Assembly: GCA_963811635.1 (NCBI GenBank)
Contig: CAWESB010000013.1
Coordinates: forward strand, 62,001-126,000
From: JAIBJN01 sp963811635
GTDB lineage: Bacteria; Actinomycetota; Thermoleophilia; Gaiellales; Gaiellaceae
DNA: 64,000 bases
Direction of reading: 5' to 3'
The position numbers were made by a program, and so were the translations under genes. Below, piece by piece: positions 63,398 to 64,000 of the stretch (positions within the stretch are counted from its first letter, which is position 1; each line of letters starts with the position of its first letter). The notes under the pieces are model-generated. The model had not been told where the DNA came from. It did not search any database and was given only the letters and a program-made list of their open reading frames with translations.

Positions 63398-64000
63398 GTG
63401 CCAGTGAAGACTTGTCCTAACTGCGGTCACGCCTCGCGCGACGACGATCGGTTCTGTGCGTCGTGCGGCCAACCGACGGATATCCGCCGGCAGGCCCCGC
63501 GTGCGCCGGTCGAGGAGCGGCCCCGCCGGGCCGCGGCCCCTGCCGCTCCCGCTCCCGCACCCGCTCCCCCTGCCGCTCCCGCTGGGGCGTCCCCCTCAAA
63601 CGTCGGGGTTTACGCGAACGCGCTCCGGCGCTTTTGGTGGGTCCTCGTCATCGGCGCTGTCGTCGCCCTCTTCGCCGGCCTGTCGGCGCGCTACTCGGTG
63701 AGCCTCTTCCCCCCGGGGCTCGAAGAGAAGGACCAGGTCACCTACACGTCGGAGACTCAGCTGCTCGTCTCGAGCGCGGAAAACCCCTACATCCGCAGTC
63801 AGAAGACCTTCAACCCGACTTCCGCCAACGAGGGCTCCGGCGCGACGGGGGACGAAGAGCCTCCCGCCGACGGCGCGTCGCCGCTCGACGAGATTCCGAT
63901 CACCTCCGCGCCCGACCTGAACACGCTCGTCCGCACGGCCAACCTCTACCCGTTCGTCATCGAGTCGGACGACGTCGCCGCCTACCGGCGCGAGAAGTAC
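63398..64000 (+). CDS. Zinc-ribbon plus Wzz/chain-length-determinant-like membrane protein (partial)
   Basis: The first 201 codons from GTG 63398 (GTG 63404 is an alternative); the window ends before a stop. Residues 6-23 form a zinc ribbon with two CxxC knuckles (CPNC, CASC). A Pro/Ala-rich linker leads to a membrane helix at about 79-97 (FWWVLVIGAVVALFAGLSA), then an extracytoplasmic start YTSETQLLVSSAENPYI, and PDLNTLVRTANLYPFVIESDDV, which resembles the Wzz/GumC polysaccharide co-polymerase domain. It likely regulates length or export of the surface polysaccharide. A downstream tyrosine kinase or second Wzz helix may follow outside the window. Confidence 0.75.
   Translation, partial: MPVKTCPNCGHASRDDDRFCASCGQPTDIRRQAPRAPVEERPRRAAAPAAPAPAPAPPAAPAGASPSNVGVYANALRRFWWVLVIGAVVALFAGLSARYSVSLFPPGLEEKDQVTYTSETQLLVSSAENPYIRSQKTFNPTSANEGSGATGDEEPPADGASPLDEIPITSAPDLNTLVRTANLYPFVIESDDVAAYRREKY

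Overview
The window is about 70% GC, gene-dense, rich in GTG starts, and dominated by chromosomal metabolic genes. Gene content points to a high-GC actinobacterium, plausibly of the Thermoleophilia (Gaiellales/Solirubrobacterales type): leucine/branched-chain catabolism, a B12-dependent acyl-CoA mutase with its helper proteins, secreted Cys-containing RTX-like proteins, and very long Ig-repeat surface proteins. This placement is inference, since no rRNA is present. I found no tRNA, rRNA, CRISPR array, insertion sequence, integrase or prophage.

Layout. 1-5 kb: a LON-domain protein diverging from hisC, then meaB, ilvA, and a membrane glycosyltransferase with a small membrane partner. 5-10 kb: an orphan contractile-tail tube protein, a DUF72 protein, a winged-helix protein, an acyl-CoA dehydrogenase and leucyl aminopeptidase, all on the minus strand. 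10-19 kb: an MFS exporter, an SCP2 protein, pdxH, and a split leucine-degradation set (biotin-carrying carboxylase alpha chain, methylglutaconyl-CoA hydratase-like protein, carboxylase beta chain) around a dapA-family gene and a cupin. 19-21 kb: two tandem secreted RTX-like paralogs. 21-27 kb: a complete trpEGD(CF)BA operon on the minus strand, headed by a leader peptide containing Trp-Trp-Ala-Trp and an attenuator. 27-35.6 kb: DUF4389, M48 protease, thiolase, lipoprotein, 3-hydroxyacyl-CoA dehydrogenase, HD-GYP regulator, cobalamin adenosyltransferase and a TauE-like permease. 35.6-50.3 kb: one giant surface protein of about 4,900 residues made of Ig-like repeats, broken here by four frame changes. 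50.5-64 kb: the acyl-CoA mutase large subunit, an atypical LuxR regulator, and a probable exopolysaccharide or surface-glycan locus: NAD synthetase, acyl carrier protein, asparagine synthetase-like amidotransferase, AMP-dependent ligase, three related secreted Cys-rich proteins, an alkaline-phosphatase-superfamily enzyme, and a zinc-ribbon/Wzz-like protein cut by the window end.

How genes connect. MeaB, the PduO-type adenosyltransferase and the mutase form a dispersed B12-dependent acyl-CoA rearrangement set. It fits with the acyl-CoA dehydrogenase, carboxylase, hydratase, thiolase and hydroxyacyl-CoA dehydrogenase that degrade branched-chain amino acids and fatty acids. Within-operon spacing is very tight, with ATGA/GTGA overlaps.

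Two window-wide patterns matter. First, many genes have a -10 hexamer 6-9 bases before the start codon, predicting leaderless mRNAs; twice, two divergent -10 boxes share a TA step. Second, at least nine single-base-type frame changes interrupt otherwise conserved genes, which is more like residual indel error of an assembly than real decay. Frameshifted genes below are described as the intact product they imply.
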